Under the pieces are notes generated by a model. The model saw nothing but the letters and a program-made list of their open reading frames with translations, made no database searches and was not told the DNA's origin. Shown piece by piece: positions 31,645 to 32,738 of a stretch of DNA of 32,738 nucleotides. Made by a program: the position numbers and the translations under genes. Every line of letters begins with the position of its first letter. The first letter of the stretch is position 1. Source of the DNA: an uncultured Thomasclavelia sp. (GTDB taxonomy: Bacteria > Bacillota_I > Bacilli_A > Erysipelotrichales > Coprobacillaceae); assembly GCF_944324745.1 (NCBI RefSeq), contig NZ_CALUXO010000050.1, forward strand, positions 1 through 32,738. Direction: 5' to 3'.

Positions 31645-32738
31645 ATGAAGTGTAAGATTGAAAAGAAATGCGGTAGTTGTAAATATATCAATACCGAGTA
31701 TTCAAAACAATTAGAAATAAAAAAGCAATTTTGTCAAAAATTATTGAAAGATAATCATTTAACTAAATATCAAGTGTCAGATGTAATTAAGATGGAATCT
31801 CCCTATAGCTATCGCAATAAGATAATTGTTGCTTTTAATAAAAATTATCAATTTGGCTTTTATCAAGAAGATAGTCATAAAATCGTTCCTTATGATCGCT
31901 GTTTATTACATGAAGAAATTAGTGATCAAATTATCAAGAAAATCCAAACTTTATTAAAAAGATATCGAGTAAGTATTTATGATGAAAAAACTAGAAGAGG
32001 CCTATTGCGACATGTTTTAATTAGAAGAGCAGTTGTTACTGATCAAACGATGGTCGTGTTAGTCTGCAATGAAAATATTTTTAAAGGATCAAAGAATTTT
32101 TGTAATGAATTAGTTAAGAGCTTTCCTAGTATAAAAACAGTTGTTTTAAATGTTAATAAGAGAAAAACTAGTATTGTCTTAGGTGATGAAGAAAAGATAT
32201 TATATGGAAAAGGTTTTATTGTTGATGAATTATGTGATTTGAAATTCAAGATCTCACCCAAATCATTTTATCAAATTAATCATGATCAATGTGTTAAATT
32301 ATATCAACAGGCCTTGTCTGGATTAAAGCTGACTGGTAAGGAAACAATTATTGATACTTATTGTGGAATCGGAACGATTGGAATGATTGCTGCCAGTAAG
32401 GTTAAGCAGGTAATTGGGGTAGAGCTAAATAAAGATGCCATCAAAGATGCTATAAACAATGCTAAAGCTAATAAAATAAATAATATTAAATTTGTCAATG
32501 ATGATGCTACTAATTTTATGATCAATTTAGCTAAAGAAAAATTTCCAATTGATGCCGTAATTATGGATCCCCCTAGAAGTGGCAGTACTAAAGAATTTAT
32601 TGATGCTATTAAGGTTTTAAAACCTAAACAGGTAGTTTATATCTCATGCGATCCATCGACTCAAGTTAGAGATCTTAAATATTTTGAAAAGATTGGTTAT
32701 TATGGCAATACGATGATACCAGTTGATATGTTCCCGCA
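31645..32738 (+). CDS. RNA m5U methyltransferase (TrmA/RlmD family), 3' end outside the window
   Basis: SAM-dependent enzyme that methylates C5 of uridine in 23S rRNA or tRNA. 364 complete codons are visible. Cys3, Cys9, Cys12 and Cys86 (in YDRC) match the four ligands of the [4Fe-4S] cluster of RlmD-type enzymes. FKISPKSFYQIN, the SAM site DTYCGIGTIGM, the DPPRSG motif (from Asp308) and the nucleophile SCDPS (Cys335) follow in order. Family ends usually come about 40-50 residues after that cysteine, so only a few codons are missing. The usual N-terminal TRAM domain is absent; the cluster cysteines start at residue 3. AAAGGTGA precedes the ATG. The exact target uridine cannot be told from sequence. 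Confidence 0.93.
   Translation, partial: MKCKIEKKCGSCKYINTEYSKQLEIKKQFCQKLLKDNHLTKYQVSDVIKMESPYSYRNKIIVAFNKNYQFGFYQEDSHKIVPYDRCLLHEEISDQIIKKIQTLLKRYRVSIYDEKTRRGLLRHVLIRRAVVTDQTMVVLVCNENIFKGSKNFCNELVKSFPSIKTVVLNVNKRKTSIVLGDEEKILYGKGFIVDELCDLKFKISPKSFYQINHDQCVKLYQQALSGLKLTGKETIIDTYCGIGTIGMIAASKVKQVIGVELNKDAIKDAINNAKANKINNIKFVNDDATNFMINLAKEKFPIDAVIMDPPRSGSTKEFIDAIKVLKPKQVVYISCDPSTQVRDLKYFEKIGYYGNTMIPVDMFP

Noticed and set aside
1-32738. CRISPR arrays, prophage, rRNA or tRNA genes, replication origin
   Set aside because: No direct-repeat arrays, phage genes, RNA-gene signatures or DnaA-box clusters were seen on reading both strands by eye.

Overview
The window is AT-rich chromosomal DNA from a low-GC Gram-positive (Bacillota). 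Strong AGGAGG-type ribosome-binding sites, intrinsic terminators after most transcription units, a T-box leader, RNase J, LrgAB and ABC/GntR systems all fit this. The protein repertoire suggests an anaerobic gut lineage near the Erysipelotrichales/Coprobacillaceae, but that placement is an impression from gene content, not a measurement. I see no prophage, CRISPR array, rRNA or tRNA. The only mobile-DNA traces are a broken Rpn/PD-(D/E)XK transposase-type nuclease at the left edge and a decayed IS1182-like transposase near 23.1-23.4 kb.

Layout. 1-0.9 kb: nuclease pseudogene. 0.95-3.6 kb (minus): argG-argH, the last two steps of arginine synthesis. 3.7-4.9 kb: AI-2E-type permease. 5.0-7.4 kb: ABC transporter (ATPase plus permease). 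7.4-10.9 kb: a T-box leader with a probable CGC (Arg) specifier, then argC-argJ-argB. 10.9-13.5 kb (minus): RNase J followed by a metallophosphoesterase-like protein with degraded metal ligands. 13.75-14.6 kb (minus): DegV fatty-acid-binding protein. 15.0-19.7 kb: YtrA-type GntR repressor, ABC ATPase and two large membrane proteins with C-terminal soluble domains. 19.8-20.8 kb: thioredoxin and an unknown single-pass protein. 20.85-21.2 kb (minus): PII-like small protein. 21.3-23.05 kb: aminotransferase plus HAD phosphatase. 23.5-24.5 kb (minus): lrgA-lrgB. 24.7-28.8 kb: L,D-transpeptidase, then a Cof-type HAD phosphatase overlapping a membrane-anchored MutS-like ATPase. 28.8-29.0 kb (minus): a 58-residue membrane protein. 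29.3-31.6 kb: DUF1846 protein and an XRE regulator fused to a membrane domain. 31.6 kb to the end: RNA m5U methyltransferase, cut by the window edge.

The arginine genes form two separately controlled units. argCJB has a tRNA-sensing leader and makes N-acetylglutamyl-phosphate and its semialdehyde with ornithine recycling; argGH turns citrulline into arginine. argD and argF are not in the window.

The most unusual signal is an RNA-level motif shared by the 5' leaders of RNase J and DegV. In both, a strong Shine-Dalgarno (AAAGGAGAA) is followed at once by a hairpin with near-identical arms and a conserved one-sided CATATTT bulge. The start codon lies exactly 9 nt after the hairpin. One stem pair covaries (G-C to A-U), and the 5' arms lie in different reading frames, so the conservation looks like RNA structure rather than a shared peptide. 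I know of no named RNA family matching this, and it is the best candidate for something undescribed here.
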